Assembly (NCBI RefSeq): GCF_000379605.1 | Contig: NZ_KB902578.1 | Span: forward strand, 470,291 to 534,290 | Direction of reading: 5' to 3' | DNA length: 64,000 nucleotides | Source of the DNA: Rhizobium giardinii bv. giardinii H152 | GTDB lineage: Bacteria; Pseudomonadota; Alphaproteobacteria; Rhizobiales; Rhizobiaceae | Made by a program: the position numbers and the translations under genes | In this document: positions 25,746 to 36,500 of the stretch, piece after piece | Numbering within the stretch: position 1 is the stretch's first letter | Layout of the letters: each line of letters starts with the position of its first letter | The notes under the pieces: model-generated | The model's database searches: none | The model's input: only the letters and a program-made list of their open reading frames with translations | What the model was told of the DNA's origin: nothing

Positions 25746-26759
25746 ATGATGGGTCTCAGGCAAGTTGACGTGACTAGTCCGAAAGAACGCGCTGTCGCCG
25801 AATCGATCGGACGGTCCATCGCCACTGCCGTAGATGGTATCAATGCGCTTGCCGCTTGCTTTGCTGCCGACCAGGTCCTTGCGCGCTCGCTGGTCGACGC
25901 CGTTGAACTGATCGCCCGTCGCAACGGCCGTGTCGTCGTATCCGGAGTCGGGAAAAGCGGGCATATCGGCCGCAAGATCGCTGCGACGATGGCTTCTACC
26001 GGAACCTCGGCCTATTTCGTGCACCCGACGGAAGCGAGCCACGGCGATCTCGGCATGATCACGTCGGAAGACCTGCTCATTCTGCTTTCCTGGTCGGGCG
26101 AGACTGTCGAGCTTGGCAATATGCTGACCTATGCCAAGCGCTTCAACGTTCCAATCGTGTCGGTAACATCCAATTCCGAAAGCCTGCTGGCGCGTAATTC
26201 CAGCGTTGCGATCACACTGCCGAAGGTACAGGAAGCCTGCCCGCACGGGCTGGCGCCGACGACGTCGGCTATGCTGCAACTGGCTGTCGGCGATGCGCTG
26301 GCAATTGCGCTTCTCGAGCGCCGTGGCTTTTCGGCGCAGGACTTCAAGACTTTTCATCCGGGCGGCAAACTGGGTTCGCAACTGCTTCTGGTGCAGGAGC
26401 TTGCGCATACGGGCGAGGCGATCCCCCTCCTGCCGCTCGGCAGTCCCATGGGTGACGCGGTAATCCAGATGTCATCCAAGGGGTTTGGTGTCGTTGGCAT
26501 CACCGACGAAGCAGGAAAACTGGTCGGCGTGATCACCGACGGCGACTTGCGCCGGCATATGTCTCACGATCTACTGCTCGAAACGGTCGATACGGTAATG
26601 TCGCATCATCCGCGGGTCATCAAGGGCAGCGCTCTGGCCAGCGCGGCGATGGAATTCATGCAGGCGCAGAAGGTCACGGTGTTGTTTCTGGTCGATGACC
26701 TCGGGGTCCCGCGCGGCATATTGAACGTCCACGATTTGCTGCGCGCCGGCGTCGCGTAA
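25746..26759 (+). CDS. kpsF: D-arabinose 5-phosphate isomerase (KpsF/KdsD family)
   Basis: A 337-residue enzyme with an N-terminal SIS domain (SGVGKSGHIGRKIAATMASTG, with ATEASHGDLGMI-like PTEASHGDLG next) and two C-terminal CBS domains. It converts ribulose 5-phosphate to arabinose 5-phosphate, the first step to Kdo. GGAG five bases upstream supports ATG 25746; ATG 25749 is also possible. A KpsF copy beside capsule genes usually supplies Kdo for K-antigen or its lipid linker. It precedes the KpsC-like gene by 90 bases, in the same direction. Confidence 0.92.
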   Translation: MMGLRQVDVTSPKERAVAESIGRSIATAVDGINALAACFAADQVLARSLVDAVELIARRNGRVVVSGVGKSGHIGRKIAATMASTGTSAYFVHPTEASHGDLGMITSEDLLILLSWSGETVELGNMLTYAKRFNVPIVSVTSNSESLLARNSSVAITLPKVQEACPHGLAPTTSAMLQLAVGDALAIALLERRGFSAQDFKTFHPGGKLGSQLLLVQELAHTGEAIPLLPLGSPMGDAVIQMSSKGFGVVGITDEAGKLVGVITDGDLRRHMSHDLLLETVDTVMSHHPRVIKGSALASAAMEFMQAQKVTVLFLVDDLGVPRGILNVHDLLRAGVA

Positions 26760-26849
26760 GTGGTGCGTGGAGCCGGGGCGGATCTTTCGTGCCGGCCTCT
26801 TTGGTTTGGTCAACGGCGGCCAACATGAGAGCGCCGTTCTCCATATGGA

Positions 26850-28211
26850 ATGGGGATAATTTGCGAGCAGATATCTTTGTCTGAACGGCTTCAATCCTTC
26901 CCTCCTGGACCGGTGGACCGGGCAATCGGTCCGCCGCCGGAGGCGTCGATTGCTCCACGCGATGCAGTTAAAACCTTTGCCTTTCAAATCCAGGAGTGGA
27001 AGCGGGGCGTTTTCCAGCGTTATTTCCCGGATCGCGATTTCACCTTCGTTCCCATGCACGTGCGGGAAAAAGACTTCCGGAGGGAGTGGGCAGCACGGAT
27101 CCTGCAGGCGGCCAGCCCGCAGATTTTTGTCTGGGGCCTCAAGGTGCCGAAGGGCTTGCGGGCCTTTGCGGAAGAACACGGTATCCCTGTCGTTGTCATC
27201 GAGGACGGGTTCATTCGTTCGGTTGAGGCCAATGCCAGCCGCACGCCGCCGCTGTCGTTGGCACTCGACGCGGGAACAGCCTATTTCGATTGCCGGACAC
27301 CGTCAGATCTGGAGCGGCTGCTCGCCACTCACGACTTCGACAGCTCTCCCGATCTTCTGCGGCGCGCAGCGGCGGGCATTCGTCTTCTCCTTGAAACGGG
27401 CGTCAGCAAGTACAATAGCGGGACGAAAACGGACATCGAGAATCTGTATGGTCCAAAGACCGGCAAGCGGGTGCTGGTGATCGGCCAGGTCGAGGACGAC
27501 GCCTCTATCCAATACGGCTGCCTGCCGCCGATAACCAATAACGATCTCGTCCGTCTCGCAGCGCAGGAAAATCCCGGCGCCCAGATCATCTACAAGCCGC
27601 ATCCTGACATCCTGAACCGTGTTCGCCTGGCGCAGTCGAATCCGGAAGATGTACGGCATGTCTGTGATATCCTCGCCCAGCCCCTGGGCATGGCGCAGGC
27701 CTTCGAAACAATCGATCATGTCTATACGATCACCTCGCTCGCGGGCTTCGAGGCGCTGTTGCGAGGGATAAAGGTCACCGCATACGGATGCCCTTTTTAT
27801 GCCGGCTGGGGGCTGACGGACGATCGCCAGCCCAATGCACGGCGCGGACGGCGGCTTTCGATCGAGGCATTATTTGCCGGCGCCTATCTCCTCTACCCGC
27901 GTTATTTCGATCCTCGCACGGGCAGGGAGGTTTCCTTCGAGGAAACCGTCGAGCGGATTCTGGGATATTTTTCAGCTGGCGAGGTTCTTTCCGAACCGTG
28001 CTTGTCCGGGCCACGGTGGCGACCCTGGGGGCCTTATGGTGTTCTTGGCTGGCGCCATCTGCTGACGCCGCTCTTGTCACCGGTGATTGCCAGGATCGGT
28101 CACGCGCGCGATGCGCGGGACTTCAGGGAAGATCCGATCCTGTTCTTTCGGGAATTGTCTAATCCGAAATTCAGATTGGTCGGGCGGATTCTGTATCCCT
28201 TCGACAAATGA
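26850..28211 (+). CDS. Capsule polysaccharide synthesis protein, single-module KpsC-like (probable beta-Kdo transferase)
   Basis: A 453-residue member of the KpsC/KpsS capsule family. The landmarks are VVIEDGFIRSVE, VLVIGQVEDDASIQYG, IIYKPHPDI, and the KpsC hallmark YGCPFYAGWGLTDDR. E. coli KpsC is about 675 residues with two such modules; this protein has one, so it may add a single Kdo unit to the lipid anchor. No good ribosome site precedes ATG 26850, and a downstream start cannot be excluded. It is convergent with the rkp operon (53 bases between stops). Confidence 0.85.
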   Translation: MGIICEQISLSERLQSFPPGPVDRAIGPPPEASIAPRDAVKTFAFQIQEWKRGVFQRYFPDRDFTFVPMHVREKDFRREWAARILQAASPQIFVWGLKVPKGLRAFAEEHGIPVVVIEDGFIRSVEANASRTPPLSLALDAGTAYFDCRTPSDLERLLATHDFDSSPDLLRRAAAGIRLLLETGVSKYNSGTKTDIENLYGPKTGKRVLVIGQVEDDASIQYGCLPPITNNDLVRLAAQENPGAQIIYKPHPDILNRVRLAQSNPEDVRHVCDILAQPLGMAQAFETIDHVYTITSLAGFEALLRGIKVTAYGCPFYAGWGLTDDRQPNARRGRRLSIEALFAGAYLLYPRYFDPRTGREVSFEETVERILGYFSAGEVLSEPCLSGPRWRPWGPYGVLGWRHLLTPLLSPVIARIGHARDARDFREDPILFFRELSNPKFRLVGRILYPFDK

Positions 28212-28264
28212 CCGCTGGTGTCCTGCGCCGTGCTTGCGCGTGACATGTGGTTGGTCGAGCACCG

Positions 28265-29560
28265 TCAGTGCCGGGGAGGTGCGATTTTCGCCGGTTTTTT
28301 TCTCGGCGGCGGATCGATGAAAGCGCCGGGCTGGTTGAGTGACCGGTTGTGCAGCCGTTCGGCGATCGCCGCTGCACCGGCATCGGTCCCAGCGGCTGAA
28401 TAGAAATTGCCCCGGACCTGGATTGACGCCGCAAGCAGGCGGAAAAATGCTGACTGCAGTGAGGCTTCCGGTGGCTCGGGCGAGCGCCAGAATTGCTCGA
28501 GCGGCGCCTGGTCGCTTAGCCCGGCGATATCGAATACGGCGGCCCCAAGCACTTTCACGGGCTTTCCGAGCTGCAGGGCATGCAGGCCGACGGTGGAATT
28601 GACTGTAACGGTTCCCTGCGCTCTCTCCAGCAGCGCATTGAGGTTACCCCCGTCGAGCACGTGAACGCGTTCCCCGACGTCGAGCCTGGCCGCCAGATCG
28701 GCCACATGCTTTCGCCAGTTGATGAGGCCGTTATCGAGTGGATGTATCTTGACCAGGAGTTGGGTATCGGGCGCTGCGTGGCGGGCAAAGGATATCAGGA
28801 TCTGGCCGATGGCCTCGCGCTGGTCGTTATAGGGCGAGTGCGCGCGCAGCTGAAAATCAGTTTGCAACTGCAGCGGATAGATGAAGAAGGGTGCTTCACT
28901 TTCCAGACAACGATCGACAAGCTGGCTTGCTTCCCTCTCGCGCCGGCCGCTGCCCGCAAGGCGCATTACCCAGCCGGCATATTCGGCAAGCGGATGGAAG
29001 AGAGCGTGGCGGCGATAATGCGGGAAGAGGAACCACAGGAAAACGTTCGGCAGATTGTAGAGAAGGTCATAACTCGCTTCGGCAAGGAAGCTCTGCGCAT
29101 AATGTCGTTTCCAATCCGGCTCGGGCAGGGTGCGGGCCGCCTCGATGATCTGCTGTGCATCGACCGGAAAATGCGAGTTGGATGACATGCCGCCGCGTTC
29201 GAGGGTCAGCCAGTCGGGCCGCAGGTAGCCCATCTCGATGACCGACACCGCAATGTTGCGTTCCCTTGCCGCTGCGATTGCAAGCTGATGATAGGGCCTC
29301 TCCTCGCCCAGCAGGATGAGGTCCGTGATCGCGTGACGGTCCATGAACGAACCCGCATAGGAGCGCCAGGCCTCGCCGCCGCGGCCGCGGTAGTTGTAAC
29401 TGCCCTTCCGCCGCCAGAAGATCTGGTCGCCGGGATTGAGATTGATCCGCAAGCAGAGATGTCCGCTTGCTTCCAGCCACGCCGCGATCTTCGCAAAGAT
29501 CGGCGATGATGGCCCTTGCAGGAAAAGGAAGACACGCCTCGACAATTGTTGCGAACCCAT
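28265..29560 (-). CDS. rkpJ: Capsule polysaccharide protein RkpJ (KpsS-like)
   Basis: 431 residues of the KpsS/LipB-like family: an N-terminal FLFLQGPSSPIFAKIAAWLE, a central EMGYLRPDWLTLE, KIHPLDNG, and NSTVGLHALQLGKPVKVLG near residue 340. KpsS-type proteins start the beta-Kdo linker on lyso-phosphatidylglycerol. As the gene directly after rkpI it takes the place of rkpJ in the Ensifer meliloti rkpAGHIJ operon. A 31-base gap separates it from rkpI. The C-terminal 25 residues are proline- and lysine-rich. Confidence 0.82.
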   Translation of the reverse strand: MGSQQLSRRVFLFLQGPSSPIFAKIAAWLEASGHLCLRINLNPGDQIFWRRKGSYNYRGRGGEAWRSYAGSFMDRHAITDLILLGEERPYHQLAIAAARERNIAVSVIEMGYLRPDWLTLERGGMSSNSHFPVDAQQIIEAARTLPEPDWKRHYAQSFLAEASYDLLYNLPNVFLWFLFPHYRRHALFHPLAEYAGWVMRLAGSGRREREASQLVDRCLESEAPFFIYPLQLQTDFQLRAHSPYNDQREAIGQILISFARHAAPDTQLLVKIHPLDNGLINWRKHVADLAARLDVGERVHVLDGGNLNALLERAQGTVTVNSTVGLHALQLGKPVKVLGAAVFDIAGLSDQAPLEQFWRSPEPPEASLQSAFFRLLAASIQVRGNFYSAAGTDAGAAAIAERLHNRSLNQPGAFIDPPPRKKPAKIAPPRH

Positions 29561-29591
29561 CGTCAGCGACTTTCAACACAGCGCGCCGGCA

Positions 29592-31193
29592 CTATTGCAA
29601 CTCGTCCTTGTGGAGCTTGGCGTGCCGGAGCATGGCCTCCAGTAGCTTCCATGGCTCCTCGTCGCGGGAGGGTGCGGGGCTGTGATGCGGCTTGCGGGCC
29701 GCAGCCAGGGGAACGATGAAATAGTCCGTGCGAGGATCGCGGAAGGGATCGGCAAAGGATTTGAGTAGCGGCGCATGGTCGCCGTAAAAAACCAGCCATA
29801 CGGGCCGGTCAAGCTCATTCAGATGATCCACCAGCTCGCCGAGCGCCTTGTCCGACTGCTGGAGGATTTCCAGATAGATATCGACCGGATCGGTCTTCCC
29901 TTCGACACGGTTGGGCTCCCACGGTCCGTGATTTGCCATTGAGGCGACGAAGAGAAATCTCCCCTTGGCGTCATCCTGTTTCTCGACATCCTTGATGACT
30001 TTGCGTGTCAGTGCCGCGTCCGAGACATAGGGGCCATCCCGTGCCGGGTCATGATCGAATTCATCGAGCATGGTCATCTTCTCGAAGCCAAGCTGCGGCA
30101 TTGCCTTGTGGCGCAGGAAAAACGTCCGGTCGTAGGGATGCATGAAATGCGTGCCCCAGCCGGCATTCTTCAGTTTCGTCGGCCAGACGACGTTCGTATA
30201 GTGACTCGCCCGCAGATAGGGGTAGCTGGCATCGATGTGAAGATCGTCGGGCACGAGCCCGCTCAGCACGGCGAACTCCGTTCGTAGCGTATATCCCCCT
30301 TCGAAAACGGTCGAAAGGCGGCCCCATTGCACGGCGAGCTTCTGCAGGCGGTCGATGGTCGGCAGTTTGACGTGGTCGACGCCGCAGTGCCGCATGTCGA
30401 TGAAGGATTCCGACTGCCAGACGACAATGAGCGGCGCCTTGTTGTCAGCGTCATGTCCGATCAAGTCCTGGACGGCGGCAAAAAAGCGTTCGGAAAGGTC
30501 TGCAATGATCTTTTCGCGCCGGCGGCCAAGCCAGATGATGAAGTGAAACACTACCGAAGCAAAGGTGCCGAAGCGGACGGTGCTGACCTTGACGTTCGGC
30601 TTGCCGACCAGGTGCTGAACAAAGTCCGCGACCGGCCGGTTGACCGGGCCGTAGAACAGGAGGAGCCACGGCAGATCCGCAACGAGGATCATGACGATGA
30701 TCCAGAAGAGCTTGCCGTTCGACGGCAGAAGGCTCGGCTCGAAATACATATAGAGTCCAGAGACGCCGAACACATAGAGGAAGGCGACCGTCCAGAACAC
30801 GATGTTCAGCGAGTTCGCATAGAAGATCGACTTGTATTTGAAGACGTCGGCGACCAGCGCGATGTCGGAAAAGACCAGGGGCTCGCGAATGAATTTGAAC
30901 TTCGCACGCGAAATGCCTGTGAAGATGACGAAGAAGCTCATGGTTCCGGCGCCGGCATAAAGTGGGCGCCAGGAAATCGCAAAGAACCCGGCAAAGACCA
31001 GGGCAATGATTGGAAGCCGCGCGAGGACATCCATTGCCGCACGCCTGCGGCTGAAGAGCGGGCGGTTCTTCTTGCGCTGGCGTTTGGGAAGCGCAAATCT
31101 GTCGGTGAACAGGATGACCACGCAAGAGAGGGCGTAGCAGAAAACGGTCAGCGTCAGCGGGTAGTCATGCATATGGAACGACGTCGACGCCAA
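29592..31193 (-). CDS. rkpI: Membrane sulfatase-fold protein RkpI (LTA-synthase/phosphoglycerol-transferase-like)
   Basis: A 533-residue protein with about five N-terminal TM helices and a C-terminal alkaline phosphatase/sulfatase domain. The expected metal and nucleophile motifs are visible: WQSESFID near residue 260, the likely nucleophile threonine in GGYTLRTEFAVLSGL, and YGDHAPLL near residue 480. Relatives transfer phosphoglycerol or phosphoethanolamine to surface polymers or lipids. AAGG seven bases upstream favours a TTG start at 31193; ATG 31172 would be seven residues shorter. Third gene after rkpA-G-H. Confidence 0.85.
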   Translation of the reverse strand: MASTSFHMHDYPLTLTVFCYALSCVVILFTDRFALPKRQRKKNRPLFSRRRAAMDVLARLPIIALVFAGFFAISWRPLYAGAGTMSFFVIFTGISRAKFKFIREPLVFSDIALVADVFKYKSIFYANSLNIVFWTVAFLYVFGVSGLYMYFEPSLLPSNGKLFWIIVMILVADLPWLLLFYGPVNRPVADFVQHLVGKPNVKVSTVRFGTFASVVFHFIIWLGRRREKIIADLSERFFAAVQDLIGHDADNKAPLIVVWQSESFIDMRHCGVDHVKLPTIDRLQKLAVQWGRLSTVFEGGYTLRTEFAVLSGLVPDDLHIDASYPYLRASHYTNVVWPTKLKNAGWGTHFMHPYDRTFFLRHKAMPQLGFEKMTMLDEFDHDPARDGPYVSDAALTRKVIKDVEKQDDAKGRFLFVASMANHGPWEPNRVEGKTDPVDIYLEILQQSDKALGELVDHLNELDRPVWLVFYGDHAPLLKSFADPFRDPRTDYFIVPLAAARKPHHSPAPSRDEEPWKLLEAMLRHAKLHKDELQ

Positions 31194-31294
31194 ACGGATA
31201 CCTTCACGATCTATTGCTCGCCGCAGGCTTACCCCGCTGCGACAACCGACACTTAAATCCTATTTCCGCCATACACAAGCAGGCTCGGCCCTGT

Positions 31295-32095
31295 TCACTG
31301 GCGGCGGCTGATACGCAGGATGGCGCGGTCGAACCACCAGTTGAGGAAGGGCTTCACCGTCGAGCCGAAGCGGCCGAGGGCCAAGAGCGTCCAGCCGAAG
31401 AATACCTCGAAACGGCCTTTGTCGATGGCGCGTGCGATGCTACGCGCCACCGCATCCGCTGTCCATGGAGCAACACGCCCCATGATCACCGCCGCCTCAA
31501 GCGGGCGGTGCTCCAATTCGCGGGCGAACTGCGGCGTTTCCGTATCCGGCGGAAAACAGACGGAGATTTTCACGCCGTGTGGACGGGCTTCCGAACGAAG
31601 AGCCTCTGCAAAGCCATGCAGGGCGAATTTCGAGGCGGAATAGCCGGAATAACCATAGATGCCGATCAGGCCGGCGCCTGAGGAGACCAGCATGATCCTG
31701 CCGGTGCGGCGCTGCTTCATGCCGGCATAGACCGAGCGCACCGCATGGATGCTGCCGAACAGGTTGGTCCGGATCTGGCGTTCGAAGGCAGCCGTCGAAA
31801 CCACGTCAAACAGCCCCGGTTCAACGATGCCGGCGCAGGCGATGAGGATATCGCAGGGGCCAAACGCTTCTTCGCAGCGGGCGATTGCAGCTGCGGTCTG
31901 GCCTTCGTCGGCGACATCAGCGCTTTCGATGCGGATTGCGTCGGCATTGCCGCTCTTGCTGAGTTCGGCTTGTGCCGCTTCCAGTGCCGATATCGTGCGT
32001 GCGAGAAGGGATATGCGCGCACCTCTGGACGCGTAGATCCGAGCGAGAGTGAGGCCAATCCCGCTGGAACCGCCTGTAATGATCACATGAGTCAT
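31295..32095 (-). CDS. rkpH: Short-chain dehydrogenase RkpH (3-ketosphinganine reductase-like)
   Basis: A 266-residue classical SDR with the cofactor loop GGSSGIGLTLA, ACAG in the NNAG position, catalytic serine in LVSSGAGLIG, and YSASK. The C-terminal extension after residue 225 (WTLLALGRFGSTVKPFLNWW) is hydrophobic, as in 3-dehydrosphinganine reductases that work on membrane lipids. In this operon it follows an alpha-oxoamine synthase, the enzyme type that makes 3-keto sphingoid bases, so reduction of such a keto lipid is likely. It lies 52 bases after rkpG. Confidence 0.85.
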   Translation of the reverse strand: MTHVIITGGSSGIGLTLARIYASRGARISLLARTISALEAAQAELSKSGNADAIRIESADVADEGQTAAAIARCEEAFGPCDILIACAGIVEPGLFDVVSTAAFERQIRTNLFGSIHAVRSVYAGMKQRRTGRIMLVSSGAGLIGIYGYSGYSASKFALHGFAEALRSEARPHGVKISVCFPPDTETPQFARELEHRPLEAAVIMGRVAPWTADAVARSIARAIDKGRFEVFFGWTLLALGRFGSTVKPFLNWWFDRAILRISRRQ

Positions 32096-32147
32096 GCTGC
32101 AAGACCGGCTCGGGAAAATTTCGGTAGTTGTTTTTCGTTTCGCCAGC

Positions 32148-33563
32148 TCAGCGTGAGGCGAGCATCTTCATCATCTGCTGGATATCGATCGACGCGAGGC
32201 CGAAATTCCGCTCGGTGAGATCCTTCAGCTTCTCCGCCGTCAGTGTCACCGTTTGGCGAATCTGCTCCTCGGTATGTTCGCTGGTGATGAAGAAGCGCAG
32301 GCGCGCCATGCCTTCCGGTACGGCCGGGTGAATGATCGGCAGCGCGTTGACGCCGGCGGCGTGGAGATCGTTGGAAAGCTGCACGGCGCGCAACGAATCA
32401 CCAACGAGAACCGGTACGACGGAAAAGCCGCCGCTGAGGCCGGTATCGAGACCGGCTTCCTGCGCGAGCTTCAGGAACAGCGCGCCGTTGCGTTTCAATG
32501 CGGCCGCACGTTCTGGCTCGCTTTCCAGAATGTCGAGACTTGCGATCGCGGAGGCGGTCAGGACGGGAGCAAGCCCGACGCTGTAGACGAAGCCGCCGGC
32601 GCTCGCCTTGAGAACGGCAGCGAGCGCTGCACTTCCGGCGATATAGCCGCCGCAGCTCGATGTCGTCTTGGAAAGCGTGCCCATCCAGATATCGACTTCG
32701 CGGGGGTCGATACCGAAATGTTCAAACGTGCCGCGGCCGCGGCGGCCGAGAATGCCGAGCGAATGGGCTTCGTCGACCATCAGCCAGAAACCGTATTCCG
32801 CCTTCAGCTTCATGATCGCCGGCAGATTGGCGATGTCGCCGTCCATCGAGTAGATGCCTTCGACGATCACCAGGATGTGGCGATAGTCACCCGCGACGGT
32901 GCGCAGCACATGTTCGAGGTCGCTGGCATCATTGTGCTTGAACAGCCGTCGGGTGGCGCCCGACAGTTTGATGCCGGCAAGCGCGCTGTTGTGGATGAAC
33001 TCGTCATGGACCACGAGGTCATTCGGGCCCATCAGGCAGCTGATCGCCGCGACATTGGTGAGGTAGCCGCTGACGAAGCAGACCGATGCCTCCACGCCGT
33101 AGAAGGCGGCGATGCGCTCCTCCAGTTCGGCGTGGGCCGGACGCTCGCCTGCCACCAGCCGGCTCGCCGATGCGGAGATGCCGAAGGCATTGATCGTGTC
33201 GCGCGCCTGCGACAGCACGTGGGGATGCCGGTTGAGGCCGAGATAGTCGTAAGAGGCGAAGTTGATCAGCTTGCGGCCGTCAATCACCGTCGTCGCTCCC
33301 GCTGCCGTCTGATGCGCCCGGTAGAACGGGTTGGCGATGCCGAGCTGTTCGCTCGCAGCCTTCTGCGTCAGGACCTGCTTGTATTCCGGCAGGTCCTCGA
33401 ATCTGGTCTGCTTGCGCCGAACCGGCGGAGGAATGTCGCGCTCCGAGCGAGCCATGCGGTTTTTTTCCGAAGACTGGTGCGTGTTGCGCATCCGGTCCAG
33501 CAGATTTTCCTTCAGGCTGCTGCTCATCTTCGAAACGCTGTGACGTTCCTCGTCCTTGCTCAT
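32148..33563 (-). CDS. rkpG: Alpha-oxoamine synthase RkpG
   Basis: 471 residues. The first 75 residues are charged and not conserved; the rest is a PLP-dependent alpha-oxoamine synthase (8-amino-7-oxononanoate synthase / serine palmitoyltransferase type). Key sites are NFASYDYLGLNRHP, VDEAHSLGILG, and the lysine in GTLSKTTSSCGGY (about Lys298). These enzymes join an acyl thioester to an amino acid with loss of CO2. The start overlaps the rkpA stop (ATGA), so it is coupled to the synthase that probably supplies its acyl-ACP. Confidence 0.9.
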   Translation of the reverse strand: MSKDEERHSVSKMSSSLKENLLDRMRNTHQSSEKNRMARSERDIPPPVRRKQTRFEDLPEYKQVLTQKAASEQLGIANPFYRAHQTAAGATTVIDGRKLINFASYDYLGLNRHPHVLSQARDTINAFGISASASRLVAGERPAHAELEERIAAFYGVEASVCFVSGYLTNVAAISCLMGPNDLVVHDEFIHNSALAGIKLSGATRRLFKHNDASDLEHVLRTVAGDYRHILVIVEGIYSMDGDIANLPAIMKLKAEYGFWLMVDEAHSLGILGRRGRGTFEHFGIDPREVDIWMGTLSKTTSSCGGYIAGSAALAAVLKASAGGFVYSVGLAPVLTASAIASLDILESEPERAAALKRNGALFLKLAQEAGLDTGLSGGFSVVPVLVGDSLRAVQLSNDLHAAGVNALPIIHPAVPEGMARLRFFITSEHTEEQIRQTVTLTAEKLKDLTERNFGLASIDIQQMMKMLASR

Positions 33564-36500
33564 TGGCTCGCTGCCTTCTCCGTGCCAGTGCCGGTACCGT
33601 TGCCGGTGTGGCGTTGCGCGAGATCGCTGACGATCTTGTTGTCTACCGGCTCGCTATCGTCTTCGCCGCCGTGATCGCGCTTGCTGACCTTGTCATAGAG
33701 CTTGCGCGCGACGTCGCCGACGGTCGTGTTATCGGCCACACCGCTCAGCGGCATGTCGAAGCCGGTGTTCTGCTGGAAGCTGATGCCGAGTTCCACGGCC
33801 ATCAGACTGTCGAGGCCGATTTCCTTGAGGACCTTGGACCGGGAGATCGTATCCTTCGAGACGCGAAGGATAGCAGCGATTTCGCCAGCCACCAGATCAT
33901 AAAGGATGTCTTCGGCTTCCTGCGGCGATTTGCCTTCGATCATCGCGACGAGATCCATCGTCTGGCCGTCGCCCCCAGCAGAATGCTGGTCGGCTGTGCG
34001 CAGGATGACTTCGAACAGGGTATTGCGAACGACCGGCAGGTTGCGCGCGGCCGCCCAATCGAGCTCCGAGATCATGGCGACAGCCGCATCGACCGTGCCC
34101 GGATCAGAGCGGATGTAGCTCTCGACCTGGTCGAGTGCGGCCTGCGCCTTCAACGCCGTCTTGCCGATGCGCTTGGACAGGAGATCGTTGACGTCAGTGT
34201 TCTGCGCCAGATAGCCCTTGTCGGCGATCGCACCGAAGCCGATGGCCAAGCCCGGCAGGCCTTCAAGCCGACGCGCGCGAGCCAGGCCTTCGAGATAGCC
34301 GTTGGCAGCCACGTAATTGGCCTGCCCGGGATTGCCGACCAACGTCGTAGCCGACGAGAACAGGATGAAATGTTCAAGCCTATCGGCGCGCGTCAGCTTG
34401 TCGAGAACTGCGGCGCCCTTGACCTTCACGTCGATGACCGGGCGGTTACGTTCCCGGCTGAGATTGTTGATCAGCGCGTCATCCAGCACCATCGCCGCGT
34501 GAACGACGGTCTTTAGGGGGCCGATCTGCCGCAGCGTCTTGAGCAGTTCGTCGGCGGCTGCCTCTTCGGTGACGTCGCAGGCGTGAACGGTCGCCGAAAC
34601 GCCCTTGTTCTCCCAGCGCTTGATCGCTTCAAGCGTTTCGATATCCGCAACGCCGCGGCGCGTGGCGAGCGCGATATTGCGCGCGCCCTTGTCCACCAGC
34701 CAGTTTGCGGCGGCAAGACCGAAGCCGCCGATGCCACCGACGACCAGATGAACACCTTGGCTGTCGACCGACATGCGGCGAGCCGACCGGTTGGCGATCT
34801 CGTCGCGTCCTGCTACGGGGGGCAGGACGACGATCTTGCCGATATGGCCGGCGTTCTGCATCAGGCGGAAGGCGTTGCCGATCTCGTCGAAACCGAAGGC
34901 GCGGTAGGGCAGGGGCACGAGCTTGCCCTCTTCGAAAAGCGCTCCGATTTCGGTGAAGATGCGTTTCGTCAGATCCGGCGCGTTGACCAGCAACTGGTCG
35001 GCGTCGATGCCGAAATAGCTGATGTTACGGCGGAAGGGTCTGAGCCCGATCTTGCTGTCGGCGTAGTAATCGCGCTTGCCGAGTTCGAGGAACCGGCCGA
35101 ACGGCTTTACCAGCGACAGGCTCTGTTCCATCGCTTCGGAGAACAGTGAGTTCAGGACGAGGTCCACACCCTCACCGCCGGTCACGCCACGGATGTCGTT
35201 GACAAAGGCGAGTGAGCGGGAATCGAAGACGTGATCAGCGCCGAGCATCTTCAGGAAACGGCGCTTCTCGCGCGTTCCTGCCGTTGCGATGACCTTGGCA
35301 CCGGCGAGCTTTGCAACCTGCAAGGCGGCCAGGCCGACACCGCCGGCAGCGCCGTGGATGAGGATTGTTTCGCCGGCGCGGATACGGCCAAGTTCCACCA
35401 TCGCATAATAGGCGGTGAGGAAGGCGACAGGCACTGTCGCGGCGGCTACAGGGCTGACCGTTTCCGGCAGCTTTGCAACCCCCGACCGCGAAACGACCGC
35501 ATGGGTGGAGAACGCCGCCGGCGCGATCGCCATTACGGCGTCGCCGACCGAGAGGTCGGTCACGCCGCTGCCGATGGCGACGACATGGCCGGACAGTTCC
35601 ATGCCGATGGTCGCACCGGCAAAACCGTCTTCGAGCGCCTCTTCCGGCAGAAGGCCCATGGCCCACATGACGTCGCGGAAATTCAAGCCGGTGGCGGCTA
35701 CCTCAACGACGACATCGCCGGGACCCGCTTGCGGGATGTCGCATTCTTCCCAGGCGATGCTGCCGACCTGCGAGCTGACACGCTGGCGGATGGTCGCCGC
35801 CTTGAACGCGCTGGTCTTGCGCAGACTCCGGTCGACCGGGCCGGGAACGGCGCGGATTTCCGAAAGAGTTCCGGTCGTTCCGTCGAGCAGCCATTCGCGG
35901 TTGGCGCTTGCATCCGCCAGCATCGCGATTGCCGTGGCCAGCTGATTGCCGGCACCTGCCTTGGCGCCGGTGAAGTCGAGCGAATGGATATCGAGAAAAT
36001 CATATTCGTTCTGCAACACGCGGGCGAATGCCCACAGGCCGCTGTTGATGCTCGAGCCGGGCTCATCCTGGACGCGAGACGCCGCAGCTACCGGCGACCC
36101 GCCGGGAGCTGCGATGAGCAGGCGCGGACGATGTCCGGCGGTCGGCTCGGCGTTGGAATGATACTGGCGCAGTGCCTCGGCAAAGGCACTCAGCGACAGC
36201 ACCCGATTTTGCAGCACTGCGGAATCCTGGCTCCGACCACCGGACGTTGCCGACGACAGGTATACGGCGCGCACCGGCTTGTCGTTGAGCCCCTCGATCG
36301 CCTCTGCGATTTTATCCTTGTCGGCATCGAGATCACCGGTCAGTTGAACCGGCACGAGGGGAGCCTCGATCGCATCCTTGCCCGTGGGCAGGATGCTGTG
36401 AAGGCTTGAAACACTGCCTTCGTGAAGCACGAGCACGGGGCTCGCGACCTCCGTGACCGATGCCTGAGCCGCTGGCGCGCTGTCAGTAAACTGGCCGCCT

